From assembly GCA_963971405.1 (NCBI GenBank), contig OZ020489.1, positions 15,092,290-15,156,289 on the forward strand: a stretch of 64,000 nt of DNA, read 5' to 3'. Numbering within the stretch: position 1 is the first letter of the stretch; each line of letters begins with the position of its first letter. This DNA comes from Psococerastis gibbosa (lineage: Eukaryota > Arthropoda > Insecta > Psocodea > Psocidae). The translations under genes were made by a program, and so were the position numbers. Shown here in pieces: positions 13,320-23,924 of this stretch. The notes beneath the pieces are model-generated. The model saw only the letters and a list, made by a program, of their open reading frames with translations, was not told where the DNA came from and made no database searches.

Positions 13320-13800
13320 TTACATCTTCTTCAAGTTACAGCCGGATAATGGCTGGTTGCAGCGAAGTCTCCAGTCTCCACGATTTTGACATGCCCTCTT
13401 CAGCTCCACATAGGACGTTATCCCCAAATCATGTTTAACTTGTTGGAGATATTCGTTTCGTGGCCGTCCCCTCAATGACGCAGCTGACTATGTTATCATG
13501 CCGAAGCAGGTGTCCGATCCAGCGTGCCCTCCTAGTGGATATGGATGCAATAAGGGTACTTTTTTCATTTATTTGGATTAGGACTTCCTCATTAGTTACA
13601 TAGTCTTGCCAAGGTATTCTCAAAATGCGGCGATAACGCCACATTTCGAATGCTTCTATTTTCTTGACGTATTTTTCGCTTATGCACCATGTTCCACATC
13701 CATATAGGAGAATGCTACACATGCTGTTACATAAATTTAGAAAATAAATTTTTCTTCTTTGGGTCCCTTGCCATTGTGTAGCCATTTTGCACGTGGAGGC
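13320..13800 (-). mobile_element. LINE reverse transcriptase C-terminal remnant
   Basis: The minus frame 13785-13435 contains LLYGCGTWCISEKYVKK, AFEMWRYRRILRIPWQDYV, TNEEVL and RWIGHLLRH, a conserved series downstream of the RT catalytic domain in insect non-LTR elements. The same family is found at 28160-28800 and 42750-43085. The 5' part is missing. Confidence 0.75.
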
Positions 13801-13950
13801 AAGGTGCAGAAAACAATATAAGAACTAAAAGGTTAAAGTAGTAATAGGTATAGGTACAGATGCATTAGGTAAGTTATACAGATGGTATGAGGTATGTTAT
13901 TAGAAATTCCAAAGTGCTGGGTCTTTTTTTAGCATTGCTTGTTTCACCTT

Positions 13951-14188
13951 AATAAACAAAAAATAACAAAAACTTAGAGTTTTAGAAAAACTTGTTATAA
14001 CAACCCGAATTAGTAAAACCCAAATAATCGTTAAGAAATTAACTTTGTCTAAGAAACCCACTTGTGTTAGTATAAAACCCTGAGCGCTTTCGGCAAGAAC
14101 TGCCATCTACAGAGGGAAACCCACTAGCACAGTTACACCTTATCTGCGATTTGAGACTTGCTCAACTCGAGGAGAAGATGCAAATGTG
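13951..14188 (-). repeat. Inverted partial pseudo-LTR of the Penelope-like element
   Basis: This is the reverse complement of about 17240-17480 of the 3' pseudo-LTR, including the 63-nt block absent from the 5' direct copy. It joins head-to-head to the direct pseudo-LTR at 14188/14189 (CAAATGTGAC / AATTGGACAG). Confidence 0.9.
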
Positions 14189-14646
14189 ACAATTGGACAG
14201 CCCTACACAAAATAAAGAAAAGTTACACTTTAAATTTTTTTGAAAATGTTGAAATCAAAAGAGCTTTACACAATAGGGAAAAATTAACAAACGACATAAC
14301 ATTCACACAATCATCCCCTCTAATAGATCTAGCTAGTAGGTTAGGAATAGGTAACCAGCCACGCCCCCTCCCACCCCCTCCTCCCCCCGCTCCCAGTCCT
14401 ATATAAACCAAGGTTTCCTCTCCCTAGTCACATTTGCATCTTCTCCTCGAGTTGAGCTTGCCGAAAGCGCTCAGGGTTTTATACTAACACAAGTGGGTTT
14501 CTTAGACAAAGTTAATTTCTTAACGATTATTTGGGTTTTACTAATTCGGGTTGTTATAACAAGTTTTTCTAAAACTCTAAGTTTTTGTTATTTTTTGTTT
14601 ATTAAAATGAAATACCACGAAGTCACGAGTAATCTAATTATATATG
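14189..14646 (+). repeat. 5' pseudo-LTR of the Penelope-like element
   Basis: It matches 17002-17521 except that it lacks the 63 nt at 17271-17333. It encodes both the ORF's C-terminal sequence (as in the 3' copy) and the first ~50 codons of the ORF, because the repeat overlaps both ends of the coding region. Confidence 0.9.
14400..14407 (+). promoter_or_regulatory. Candidate TATA box in the 5' pseudo-LTR
   Basis: TATATAAA follows a C-rich run (CCCCCTCCCACCCCCTCCTC region) and stands about 90 bp upstream of the first ATG of the ORF. The same sequence recurs in the 3' pseudo-LTR near 17213. A role as element promoter is inferred. Confidence 0.4.
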
Positions 14647-17219
14647 TTAAAACAGCTAGTCTTGCTGAACAACTCAAAATCTATAGGAAACTTAAAGAAA
14701 AATTCGCCATTGCTTCACTTAACCTCAAATTTAACCAAGATTGCAAAAGACTTAGAATCACTCCTAAATACATCCAAATTAAAACAGCAACCTTTTCCAC
14801 ACAATCCAGTAAAGCACTTAGAATCGCCCAGAAAGTCTGGCTTGCGGAAGAAATCAAAAAATGGTTCAAAATCAGAGACAGCATAAGCCTTTACCTTAAA
14901 GTTTTACATTCAGAATTATCTTTTAAACTTCACTTTTTAGAATGGACCACCTTCCAAGATCAAATATACACAAAAATTAGTTGCATCACTTACAAAAAAC
15001 GCACAACACTAAATAAAAAAATAAAAGAACTGAGTCAAAACCAAAATAACAAATCCAACGGAATACATCACACATCACATCGCGACACGAAACATCAGAT
15101 GTGCGGGACGAAAGTACGTTCCTGGTCTAACCCCCGTCATCGATCGATGCAGACTGGGGTAGGTCAAGGCCTCACGCCTTCAGCGCAGACACTCACTACA
15201 CCACCCATCACAACACATAAATTCTATCCTCGTACCGTCAACTTATCTAACACGATTTTCAACACAAAAGAAATGGAACTTCTCAACAAGGGCCTCAAGT
15301 ATTGCCCCGATATAGGTCTAAACAAAAACACGTTAACCAACTTAATGTCAGACACTGAATTTAGCCTAAAAAACCACAATAATGAAAAACACATAGCAGC
15401 AGACATTCTGAAAAACGTCAAACCTACACACAAAAACGATAACACTAAATCTATAAAAAAGAAACTAGCCCAAGATAACCTTACACTCACCAAGGCGGAT
15501 AAAGGAAATTCTATTGTCATTTTACCTACCCATGATTATGTTTCTAAAATCTTAGACCTCATTTCTGATGAATCCACATTCGTAAAACTTAAAGTAGACC
15601 CCACAAACAAATTCCAAAAAGCAACCAAAAAAGCCATTAAACAAAGCTCTAACACGATACCCCAAGATATAGCCTATAAATTTACCAACATGAACCCCGT
15701 AGCTCCTTCATTTTTTGGTCTGGTTAAACTTCATAAACCCAATCAACCTATCCGCCCAGTAGTTTCGTATAACAGTGCCCCAGCCAGCAAAGTAGCTAGT
15801 TTTCTCAACAAACACATTCGCGAGCTATCAAACTTCACACCCCGCCACAGCGTCAAAAACTCATTCGAGTTGGTTTCCCGCCTTAAGCACCTTTCCTTAT
15901 CCAGCAATGCCAAACTCGTCTCTTTCGATGTCAAAAATCTGTTTACTAATATTCCCGTACCCGAAGTACGTAAATTAGTTGCCCAGTCACTCTATCACAA
16001 TAACACCTCGAACAGCCTTATCTCTGAGACCCTCCTTCTGTTAGACACATGCACTCATCAAAACTATTTCCGCTTCGAATCCGACTACTACCAACAAAAA
16101 ATAGGCCTACCTATGGGTTCTTCCCTTTCTCCCCTTCTTGCTGAAATTTTTATGGATAACTTCGAACACAAACTTCTACACAATAAAAATCCCCTAGTTA
16201 AATGTATATCTTTCTGGACAAGGTATGTGGATGATATCTTCTGCATTTGGACAGGAAGTAACAGACAACTAGACAATTTCTTAAGTTTTATCAACACAAT
16301 TCACCCAAAAATCCAATTTACCATGGAAGTAGAAGAAAACAACTCCCTGAACTTCTTAGACCTCACCATCACCAAAAATAATAGTACCCTAGACTTCAAG
16401 ATATTTCGTAAAGAAACCCATAGCGATAATATAATCCCTGTTGATTCTTCTCACCCATTCCAGCACAAACACGCAGCATTCCATAGTATGATTTTTCGAC
16501 TCCTTAACATCCCTATGAATCAAACCAACTATAATAATGAATTAAATACAATAAAACAAATTGCCCAAAATAACAATTTCAATCTCAACCTAATAGACAG
16601 AATCCTACGACATCACAAAATCAAACACAACCTCAAACTAATTTACCCCCCAGGGAGCTTAAACCCGGTAACCAATAAATCATATTTCAGGATACAATAC
16701 ATAGAAAAAATCACAGAAAAAATTAGTAACCTCATTTCTTCTACAACAGACAAAACACCAGCCCCGTACAATCGCAACAATTTGGCCAATAAACTCATGA
16801 ACTGCAAAACCAAACCAGAAAAAGAAAAAGGCAATGGAGTTTACCGTCTAAATTGTAACGATTGTAACGCAATTTACATAGGCCAAACAGGCAGAAGCTT
16901 TAAAACTAGGGTCAGAGAACATATAACAGGTATAGGAGACACCAACACCAACAGCACTTTCGCGAAACACCTTAACTCGGAAAACCACACATTCGATCCT
17001 CACAATTGGACAGCCCTACACAAAATAAAGAAAAGTTACACTTTAAATTTTTTTGAAAATGTTGAAATCAAAAGAGCTTTACACAATAGGGAAAAATTAA
17101 CAAACGACATAACATTCACACAATCATCCCCTCTAATAGATCTAGCTAGTAGGTTAGGAATAGGTAACCAGCCACGCCCCCTCCCACCCCCTCCTCCCCC
17201 CGCTCCCAGTCCTATATAA
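14493..17219 (+). CDS. Penelope-like reverse transcriptase with GIY-YIG endonuclease
   Basis: This single ORF of 908 codons copies element RNA into DNA at a nick made by its own endonuclease (known for the class). RT landmarks are KGNSIVILPT near residue 335, LVKLHKPNQPIRPVVS, the motif A region FDVKNLFTNIP at 478-488, GLPMGSSLSPLLAEIFMD, and the catalytic YVDD at 578-581. The C-terminal nuclease has GVY ending at residue 784 and IYIGQTGRSF with Y at 795, then R/H residues (KTRVREH), which fits GIY-YIG. The N-terminal ~250 residues are basic and not recognised. The first ATG at 14493 is not proven; MKYHEVTSN at 14607 is an alternative start. The reading frame ends within the 3' pseudo-LTR. 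No frameshift or internal stop is present. Confidence 0.93.
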   Translation: MGFLDKVNFLTIIWVLLIRVVITSFSKTLSFCYFLFIKMKYHEVTSNLIIYVKTASLAEQLKIYRKLKEKFAIASLNLKFNQDCKRLRITPKYIQIKTATFSTQSSKALRIAQKVWLAEEIKKWFKIRDSISLYLKVLHSELSFKLHFLEWTTFQDQIYTKISCITYKKRTTLNKKIKELSQNQNNKSNGIHHTSHRDTKHQMCGTKVRSWSNPRHRSMQTGVGQGLTPSAQTLTTPPITTHKFYPRTVNLSNTIFNTKEMELLNKGLKYCPDIGLNKNTLTNLMSDTEFSLKNHNNEKHIAADILKNVKPTHKNDNTKSIKKKLAQDNLTLTKADKGNSIVILPTHDYVSKILDLISDESTFVKLKVDPTNKFQKATKKAIKQSSNTIPQDIAYKFTNMNPVAPSFFGLVKLHKPNQPIRPVVSYNSAPASKVASFLNKHIRELSNFTPRHSVKNSFELVSRLKHLSLSSNAKLVSFDVKNLFTNIPVPEVRKLVAQSLYHNNTSNSLISETLLLLDTCTHQNYFRFESDYYQQKIGLPMGSSLSPLLAEIFMDNFEHKLLHNKNPLVKCISFWTRYVDDIFCIWTGSNRQLDNFLSFINTIHPKIQFTMEVEENNSLNFLDLTITKNNSTLDFKIFRKETHSDNIIPVDSSHPFQHKHAAFHSMIFRLLNIPMNQTNYNNELNTIKQIAQNNNFNLNLIDRILRHHKIKHNLKLIYPPGSLNPVTNKSYFRIQYIEKITEKISNLISSTTDKTPAPYNRNNLANKLMNCKTKPEKEKGNGVYRLNCNDCNAIYIGQTGRSFKTRVREHITGIGDTNTNSTFAKHLNSENHTFDPHNWTALHKIKKSYTLNFFENVEIKRALHNREKLTNDITFTQSSPLIDLASRLGIGNQPRPLPPPPPPAPSPI

Positions 17220-17521
17220 ACCAAGGTTTCCTCTCCCTAGTCACATTTGCATCTTCTCCTCGAGTTGAGCAAGTCTCAAATCGCAGATAAGGTGTAACTG
17301 TGCTAGTGGGTTTCCCTCTGTAGATGGCAGTTCTTGCCGAAAGCGCTCAGGGTTTTATACTAACACAAGTGGGTTTCTTAGACAAAGTTAATTTCTTAAC
17401 GATTATTTGGGTTTTACTAATTCGGGTTGTTATAACAAGTTTTTCTAAAACTCTAAGTTTTTGTTATTTTTTGTTTATTAAAATGAAATACCACGAAGTC
17501 ACGAGTAATCTAATTATATAT
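17002..17521 (+). repeat. 3' pseudo-LTR of the Penelope-like element
   Basis: This direct repeat of 14189-14646 has an additional 63-nt block at 17271-17333. It ends at TAATTATATAT, where the target duplication GTTTCACCTTA begins. It contains the last coding bases of the ORF and an open frame that repeats the ORF's N-terminus. Confidence 0.9.
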
Positions 17522-17694
17522 GTTTCACCTTATTTTGAAATATTTTGCGTGCTGATAACCAGGTGGAGAAATGAAAGTACTCAAAGCAGCAGACTGGCGT
17601 AGAGCCAAACAGCACATCATGGGAAAATCCAATCGGCAGAAGGGTTCATCGTGTCACTTCGTCAGGTTTCTTCCCTTCTAAGAACATTATTAGT

Positions 17695-17960
17695 AAGTTA
17701 CGGAGGGAGATGACTCGTATCTGTACATGGTTTAGTCATGCTGTTTCATTGCGTCAATGGCAAGCTTGTCTCAGCTTGTCCATTATCGCTTATAACCGGT
17801 GTAGATTGACATTGAGAATGTATACCAGTTAGCCAATGGCCAAAAATTCATACGGAAACAATACAAATAATGTCCGAAATCCATGGGGTTGTTAGCATTG
17901 GACAAGGGACCTATGGGCCACTATAAGCATTAAAAAAGTCCTTCAGAAACATATATACGG
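17695..17960 (-). repeat. Dispersed ~250-bp repeat, family E
   Basis: It matches in reverse the segments at 20925-21165 and 59015-59262. Shared phrases include CCCATGGATTTCGGACATTA-like text, TTTTTGGCCATTGGC, and AAGCTTGTCTCAGCTTG. There is no ORF or tRNA-like head, so the type is not determined. Confidence 0.6.
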
Positions 17961-18535
17961 TTGGAGGTCGTTAACCTTCTTTGCAGACATTCGTCAGACA
18001 ACGAAATATGGGAGAGCAACGGAAGCATCAATCAAATATCAAATATATTTATTTACCGTTTTTTGTACAATTACTTAGTAATGTGGTTCAGAGGGGCACC
18101 TTTGGGCATTCTCAATCTAATCCTAAAATAAAATTAAAATAGAGAAAATGTTGAAGTTTAAGAAATTACAGTTAAATAATAAAACTAAATACAAAGTGAA
18201 CAAATTACATAATATTAACACGTAGTATCCTTAGTTGGCATTCATTTGGTTCCTTAAAGTTTCTTTAATTCTTTGGAGGTTATCTGAAGTAAAGCAATTG
18301 AATTTGTGTTTTAACATCTTTGAATAATCGCCCTCGTGTGAAAGTCGGGTCAATGTCGAAGAGCTCATGCGAAACAGGTTTGCGTTTCTGAACCTCAAGA
18401 TCGCCAATGACAGATGCATTTGCTTCCGGTTAGGGCAGATTCGCAAACTTAATGGTTTCCTGGTTATCCGTACGGGACAGCCGAAATTAGAGTATATAGA
18501 AAAACTGGACTTGGCGGAATTAGAAACCACGATCT

Positions 18536-18600
18536 AGCCTACGCCTATATAACCGGGGCGTCGTCTTAACCACTGGACCACAAGCCCCGACAAGATGTTC
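18536..18600 (-). repeat. tRNA-like SINE head, family A
   Basis: The minus strand reads CGGGGCTTGTGGTCCAGTGG then TTAAGACGACGCCCC, the A-box-bearing head shared with 19567, 27417-27452 and 33733. There is no intact B box or cloverleaf, so it is not a tRNA gene. Confidence 0.55.
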
Positions 18601-19164
18601 GGTTATAACGAGGAGGTTAGCTTAGTTTACTTTTTAATTACATGTGTCGCTAAGCGTAGAGATGCAAAGACTCATTAAACTAACCTCCCTAGTCGCATTA
18701 CTATCGTGTTACGTCAGCAGCACGTTGCGCTTACGCTACGCCTACGCTTCAGCAACTCAGAATGAGTCTTTATAACTCGCTACTAAACATTCTATAAGGG
18801 TAGCAGTCGTTAGGCTAGATTTTGCCCACTCAAATTCATTGAAATAAAAACTAACTTGCTCAGAGGAAAAAGCTTTGTTTTCTCCAGAGTTGTGCCTACA
18901 CCATGGGCTCCGTTATCATTATCTCAGATAACATGCATTATCACGTATAAAAGTGTTCTGGCAAAAATGTCGATCGCAATGACTTGTCAGGTGATTCTGA
19001 TTATTTCAATGTTACAACCATAACAAAAGATCTCAGAAAAACTATATTTAGTTCCCTTCAAATTGGCGAAATAGCTAAACAATTGCAAGAAAATAACAAA
19101 TGCCTGAAAACCGATGTTTTTTTTGTTAATAGCATGCCGTGTCAGCCAGTGCCAAGGTTTTTGC

Positions 19165-20100
19165 TACTAGCCAACCATAATTTGAGCTGTGCATCCTCCA
19201 AGAACCGATCAAGTATTATATTATGTACCGAACGGAAGGTCAACATGGAATTAATGACGTCATAAAAGTTTGCATGGCCGCCCTGGAGTAAGGAAAGAAA
19301 ACGAATTACAACCACTTCGCCTGGGAATACCAGGAACATTCTCCTCATACGTCATTGTTGGCTACGCCACTGGTCATCGCCCCGGCTCACCTACTGAATT
19401 ATATTCCAGTATTATGTGGTATATATAACACTGACATTAAATTAACTTTGGTTGACGAGGTAACCTTCTCGTTATAACCGAAATTAGAGGATGTGACAAA
19501 AACTGGATTGGCGCACGAATCTTGTCAATGAGAGCATAAGTAGAGGATTTGAAGATAACTGCACTTGTCGGGGCTTGTGGTCCAGCGGTTAAGGCGACGC
19601 CCCTGTTAGACATAAGTAAGACATAATTTGAGCCATGAATCCCCCGCGAATTATCTTAAATAACAAACGGAAGGTCAACACGAAATTAATGACGTCATAA
19701 AAGTTAGTACGGCAGCCCTGGAGTTAGGGAAGAAAATGAACAACCAACACTTCGTCTGGGAATACCAGGAACATTCCCCCCATGCGTCATATTGCAGGCT
19801 ACACCACTGGCCAACGCCCCGGCTCACCTGCCGAAACTAATTATTGGGTAGAGCAAAGTAAGACATAATTTGAGACGTGAATCCTCCACAAACTGACGAA
19901 GTATTAAATTAAATAGCGAATGGAAGGTCAACACGTCATAAAAGTTTGTACGACAGCCCAGGAGTTAGGGAAGTAAACGAATTACCAACACTTCGTCTGG
20001 GAATACTAGGAACATTCTATCCACACGACATTGCAGCGGCTACGCCACTGGCGATCGCCCCGGCTCACCTACCGCAACTAATTATCGGGTGGACCTATTA
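19165..20100 (+). repeat. Three copies of a ~235-bp repeat, one interrupted by a SINE
   Basis: Copies lie at about 19169-19395, 19612-19853 and 19858-20095. Each runs from a CATAATTTGAG phrase through ACGGAAGGTCAACA, GACGTCATAAAAGTT and CTGGGAATACCAGGAACATT to CCCCGGCTCACCT. A SINE separates copies 1 and 2. Copies 2 and 3 are nearly adjacent. There is no long ORF. Confidence 0.75.
19400..19608 (+). repeat. Composite tRNA-derived SINE, family A
   Basis: A body containing TATATATAACACTGACATTA and AACCGAAATTAGAGGATGTG precedes the tRNA-like head GGGGCTTGTGGTCCAGCGG. The same ~200 bp occurs reversed at 27412-27615. It interrupts the 235-bp repeat array. Confidence 0.65.
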
Positions 20101-20451
20101 CTGGACTATAGTGAATATCCAGTGTAACATGACCTATTGATGAGGACAATAACATGACGAGTTTGCATAGTTCCGGTCCTATGTTGAGGCAGGTACAGGG
20201 TCATGCTACTCGCGTAACCTAGCGAGGCCTAGCTCTTATTTACTGGAACTAAAAGGGTATTGCATACTCAGACTACTTTCTCCATTTTAAATCTAGACAA
20301 GAGACTTGCATGCTAAGAGTCTCATACAACCGCATGTATCATTTTTATGTTCTTCGTCAACCACAACGATGACGGCTCAAGGTATGGCGTGTCTCAACAA
20401 CAGCTACTATTGATAGATACATACTTAGGTGTTAGGTATTTATGTGCCTAA

Positions 20452-20832
20452 GGCGCCCATTCCACCGACCGGCTAGGGCTATTTACAAAAACGGTGACGT
20501 GGTAGCAGACATTCAAGACTTAGGCGGGGTTTCCACCGACCTCGCATTGCAGAATTGACGGAAATGTTTATTTTCCTCTATGCCATAGTAAAAATTGATC
20601 AATGATCATACAGTATAATCACAAACAAACTAAAATTAAAAAAATGGCGTCATGGTTTATGTTAAGTACAAACCTTTTAATAGATTTCTATAAAAAGAAA
20701 AATTCAAATTTCCGTCAATGTCATTTGCATTCTGCAATGCGAGGTCGGTGGAAACGCCACCTAAGTCTTGAATGTCTGCTACCACGTCACCGTTTTTGTA
20801 AATAGCCCTAGCCGGCCGGTGGAATGGGCGCC
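20452..20832. mobile_element. Harbinger-like foldback MITE, subfamily 1
   Basis: The ends are GGCGCCCATTCCACCGACCG, flanked by TAA on both sides (20449-20451, 20833-20835). Inverted arms of more than 100 bp pair almost throughout. An internal TTA + GGCGGGGTTTCCACCGACC ... GTGGAAACGCCACC + TAA looks like a second element within the first. Sister copies are at 41639-42018 and 46001-46380. Confidence 0.88.
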
Positions 20833-20924
20833 TAACAGGCTAACATCAGCGGGTACTCCGTGCCTCAGTGTCACTACTGCGGAAACTCATAGAAAATGCT
20901 CAGGAAATATAAAATAATAATGTC

Positions 20925-21165
20925 CTGAAGACTTTTTATTGCCCATTGGTCCCTTGCCCAATGTCAACCACCCCATGGATTTTCGGACATTACTTGCATT
21001 GTTTCCTTATGCATTTTTGGCCATTGGCAAACTGGTATACCCCTCCTTGATGTCAACCTACACCGACTCCAAGTGATAATGGGCAAGCTGAGACAAGCTT
21101 ACTGCCGGCGAAATGAAACAGGTGAAAGCATGACTTAACCAAGTACAGATACGAGTCCCTCCTGC
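20925..21165 (+). repeat. Dispersed repeat, family E
   Basis: This is a forward copy of the family described at 17695-17960 and 59015-59262. It starts near TTTTTATTGCCCATTGGTCC and ends near GTACAGATACGAGTC. It is non-coding. Confidence 0.6.
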
Positions 21166-21619
21166 TTCAATTACGATTGAGCTGATATACAGGTAGTATA
21201 TGGTATATAGTATAGTTTGAACATGCATTGGTATGCGGCACTATACAAATTTCTAATTCATATCCTTTCTTCAGATATTCATTTAGACTAGCAAATCTTC
21301 ACCAATATAATGATAAGGTACCGGTAGGCAATGGCGCAGTTTTTTAGCACAGCCTTCTAAACAACTTTCTCCGGCTTCATCATCTGACATCATATAATTA
21401 TTAAGACTATCCCAACATGGATTAGTTTCTGTAGGCCCCACACCTGCACCCACAATCCTGCTCATGTCGAACAAGGTCAGATGGGCTCTTATTAAGTACC
21501 TGCAAGTACTGATAAGGTCCATGCTTCAGATAGACCATGGACAGGTGACCACGGCATGTGAATTATCATTAAGTGAAAAACACACTTAAGGATAGCTACG
21601 GCCAACTATTAAGTATAAA

Positions 21620-21722
21620 TCTTCTTCTTCTTATGGCTTGATGAGGCTACTCCACTACACTCCTCTAGTCATCTCGGTTTTGCACAACGCTCCACCCCCA
21701 ACTCGCGATGGTCAGTTTCCGT
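21620..21722 (-). mobile_element. LINE 3' tail fragment
   Basis: The reverse complement resembles the fragment at 8640-8885 (CATCGCGAGTTGGG ... GAGCGTTGTGCAAAACC ... GAGGAGTGTAGTGGAG) and ends in an (AAG)n tail. It is only about 100 bp long. Confidence 0.5.
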
Positions 21723-22165
21723 TAAGTATAAATGACAAGCGAAAATTAAAAATGTTTCATTTCATTGATTGCTTGTTACGTAGTCGGTTTGTAACAGTGG
21801 TTCCCAATAGGTGGTCCGAAAGGATGCCTACAGTGATTTAAGAGTAATTCTTAAAAATAATAATAATAGATGCAAGTGGTGATACATTGCCGGCCTGAGT
21901 GGTCCGCAGACCGTCACTGGTGGCGAACGACTGGTTTATAATCAGTTCATTTTCAGTCTGTTTAACGAAATATTATGATTTATGAGTCAAGTGTTTGTAA
22001 CACAATGCGATAAGATATAATTCGCACCCCTTGATAAATGAAAGAGAGTTAATCCTCAGCTCAGGATAAAAAATATATTTCCAATCGATACTAGATGCAT
22101 ACAATGCACAATGCAAAGAGAGATAGCCTTATATGTCGAGTCTCTAGTTCTCCACCAAACTAGGC

Positions 22166-22462
22166 CAGGGGTTCCCAAACTTTTTTGTCCGTGGACCACT
22201 CGATTATTTTTTGATTTTTCAGACTCCCATGACTGTGATAGGAAACTCATTAAATTTTAGGGCCAAGATCAAGTAGCTTCTGCTTACAATTACGAGTTAA
22301 TAATTGATTAAATGTTTAGAACTGGTATCGGGCGGATTTTGCATATACAAGTAGTTCAGTGCCAAGACTTACTGTATTTTATTTCAAATTTCCAATAACT
22401 CAGCTGTTTTATTATATTATTTCTTACTTTGGCCCGTGGACCCCACAGGTTGGGAACCCCTC
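22166..22462. mobile_element. hAT-like MITE with perfect 8-bp target duplication
   Basis: The left end is CAGGGGTTCCCAAACTTTTT and the right end in reverse is GAGGGGTTCCCAACCTGTGG, classic hAT termini. AACTAGGC stands at 22158-22165 and again at 22463-22470. The 297-bp element has no ORF. Related partial ends are visible near 21796 and 26068. Confidence 0.88.
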
Positions 22463-23374
22463 AACTAGGCTATTCCTTTTCATTTCATTCATTCCTGTTC
22501 CTGAAAATTAACTGTTAAGCTTCCTTCTCTTTCAAATTCCGAATGCGTCAGAGGATGTGTTAAGTTAATGAAAAATGACACATCGTAAATAATGCACATA
22601 AGAAATGGCGGGAAAAGCTACTAATAAAATGAATGACTTTTCCTTAGTCAAGCCTTGAATATAGATTGGATGTTTCATACTTTCATGTTATAGTTCTTCT
22701 CAATGATGATATTAACGAATCAGGCGTAAGAAAAAGAAATGTCTACTAGTAATTTTAGTATGTATAAAGAGGTGTTTATAAACTTCTACAATCTTTCCAT
22801 AAAACAATCGGTCCATAAGGCGAAACTTGATTACCTACGTAAGAGAACAACAGTAGTTAGTTGCTTAAAATTTTTATATTTGGGCTTTCGAGACCTCTTC
22901 CGTCAGCATCGGTATTTAGACATGTACGCTGTGCTTCCACAGCATTGTTAGGCCATGGACATCACGGAACTTATCCTGGGCGCCAAGCCGCCAACTAACT
23001 TTCATCAAAGCATACATAACCAAAGCGTATTTAGTATACTCAGACAAAAAATGACATGATTCGAGCCGGCTACAAATTGCCAATAAGTTACTGGCTGATT
23101 CCTTAAGCCTGCTGTTGTAGGTATTAATGTGGCGGGTGGCAGTTAATCAGTACACAGTAAGTAGATAGGCAGGAACTCACGAGGCCAGCCGCAACAAGGT
23201 TAAGCGGAAATATTTGAGGAAGAAAAAGTCTGGGTCCAAGCCAAATAAATGTAAAATATAAAAAGATAAATTTTTATTAGATTTAGATACTCGGTGCATG
23301 AACCAATCGCTGCTCATAGTTCCAGGCACAGTATTAGAGATACTAGATCCCTTTTCAATGAAGATAGTAGAGTG

Positions 23375-23510
23375 GGGTATGTAGAGTAGTGGTACAGACT
23401 CCAATTTTCAGCCGAAAGGTTGTTGGTTCAGGTCCCACACTTACTACATTTTCTGGCCATCCTTTGGAGGACATGTAAAGCAGGCGGTCCCGGTGGGAAC
23501 CCCTGGACTA
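23375..23510 (+). repeat. tRNA-derived SINE, family D (best copy)
   Basis: An A-box-like GAGTAGTGGTACAGACTCC and a B-box-like GGTTCAGGTCCC are about 35 bp apart, followed by ATGTAAAGCAGGCGGTCCCG. Together these fit an RNA polymerase III promoter of a tRNA-derived SINE. Confidence 0.65.
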
Positions 23511-23924
23511 CGGCAAAAGACATTCAATTATATTGTATAGGAAGAATGATACAACTAGCTTTTTACTGTACTATGGAAGCAATGTGACTAATTCCCAGTT
23601 AATTTTTACTTTTTCATATCCTGTTCCATGTAATTAAAATCAGGAATGATTGACAGCAATGTAGGCTAAAAAGCCAGAGTCAAGAATTCGCACCAGCACC
23701 TACTCTAGGCTACAATTAACACAACTTTAAGGAAGGCACCGCCAGTAGCCTCTTGTTGATAGGTCTCATAACAATAGGCCCTACGGTAATACTGTACGTA
23801 CTCTATAACATGCAATCAAGAATAAATCTGGCCTTGCATTCGCAATAAGGTGATTTGCAAATGTTAAACCTGTTTTTTTTTTGCAAATTACTCTTTGGCA
23901 GGTGCGCCAGGATTAACGGTGATT

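Larger units (their letters stand above)
13951..17521 (+). mobile_element. Complete Penelope-like retroelement
   Basis: The structure is an inverted partial pseudo-LTR (13951-14188), a direct 5' pseudo-LTR (14189-14646), one long ORF, and a 3' pseudo-LTR (17002-17521). The host sequence GTTTCACCTT(A) occurs at 13941 and again at 17522, a 10-11 bp target duplication. The head-to-head inverted copy at the 5' end is a known peculiarity of this class. The uninterrupted ORF and apparently identical shared repeat sequence point to a recent insertion. It lies between genes. Confidence 0.93.

Noticed and set aside
13900-14106. Minus-strand ORF as a separate small gene
   Set aside because: It is the inverted copy of the Penelope-like element's own N-terminal coding sequence.
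14440-14480. Hammerhead ribozyme in the Penelope-like pseudo-LTR
   Set aside because: A GAAA in CCGAAAG is present, but I could not find the CTGANGA core at a sensible distance. A covariance-model search is needed before claiming it.
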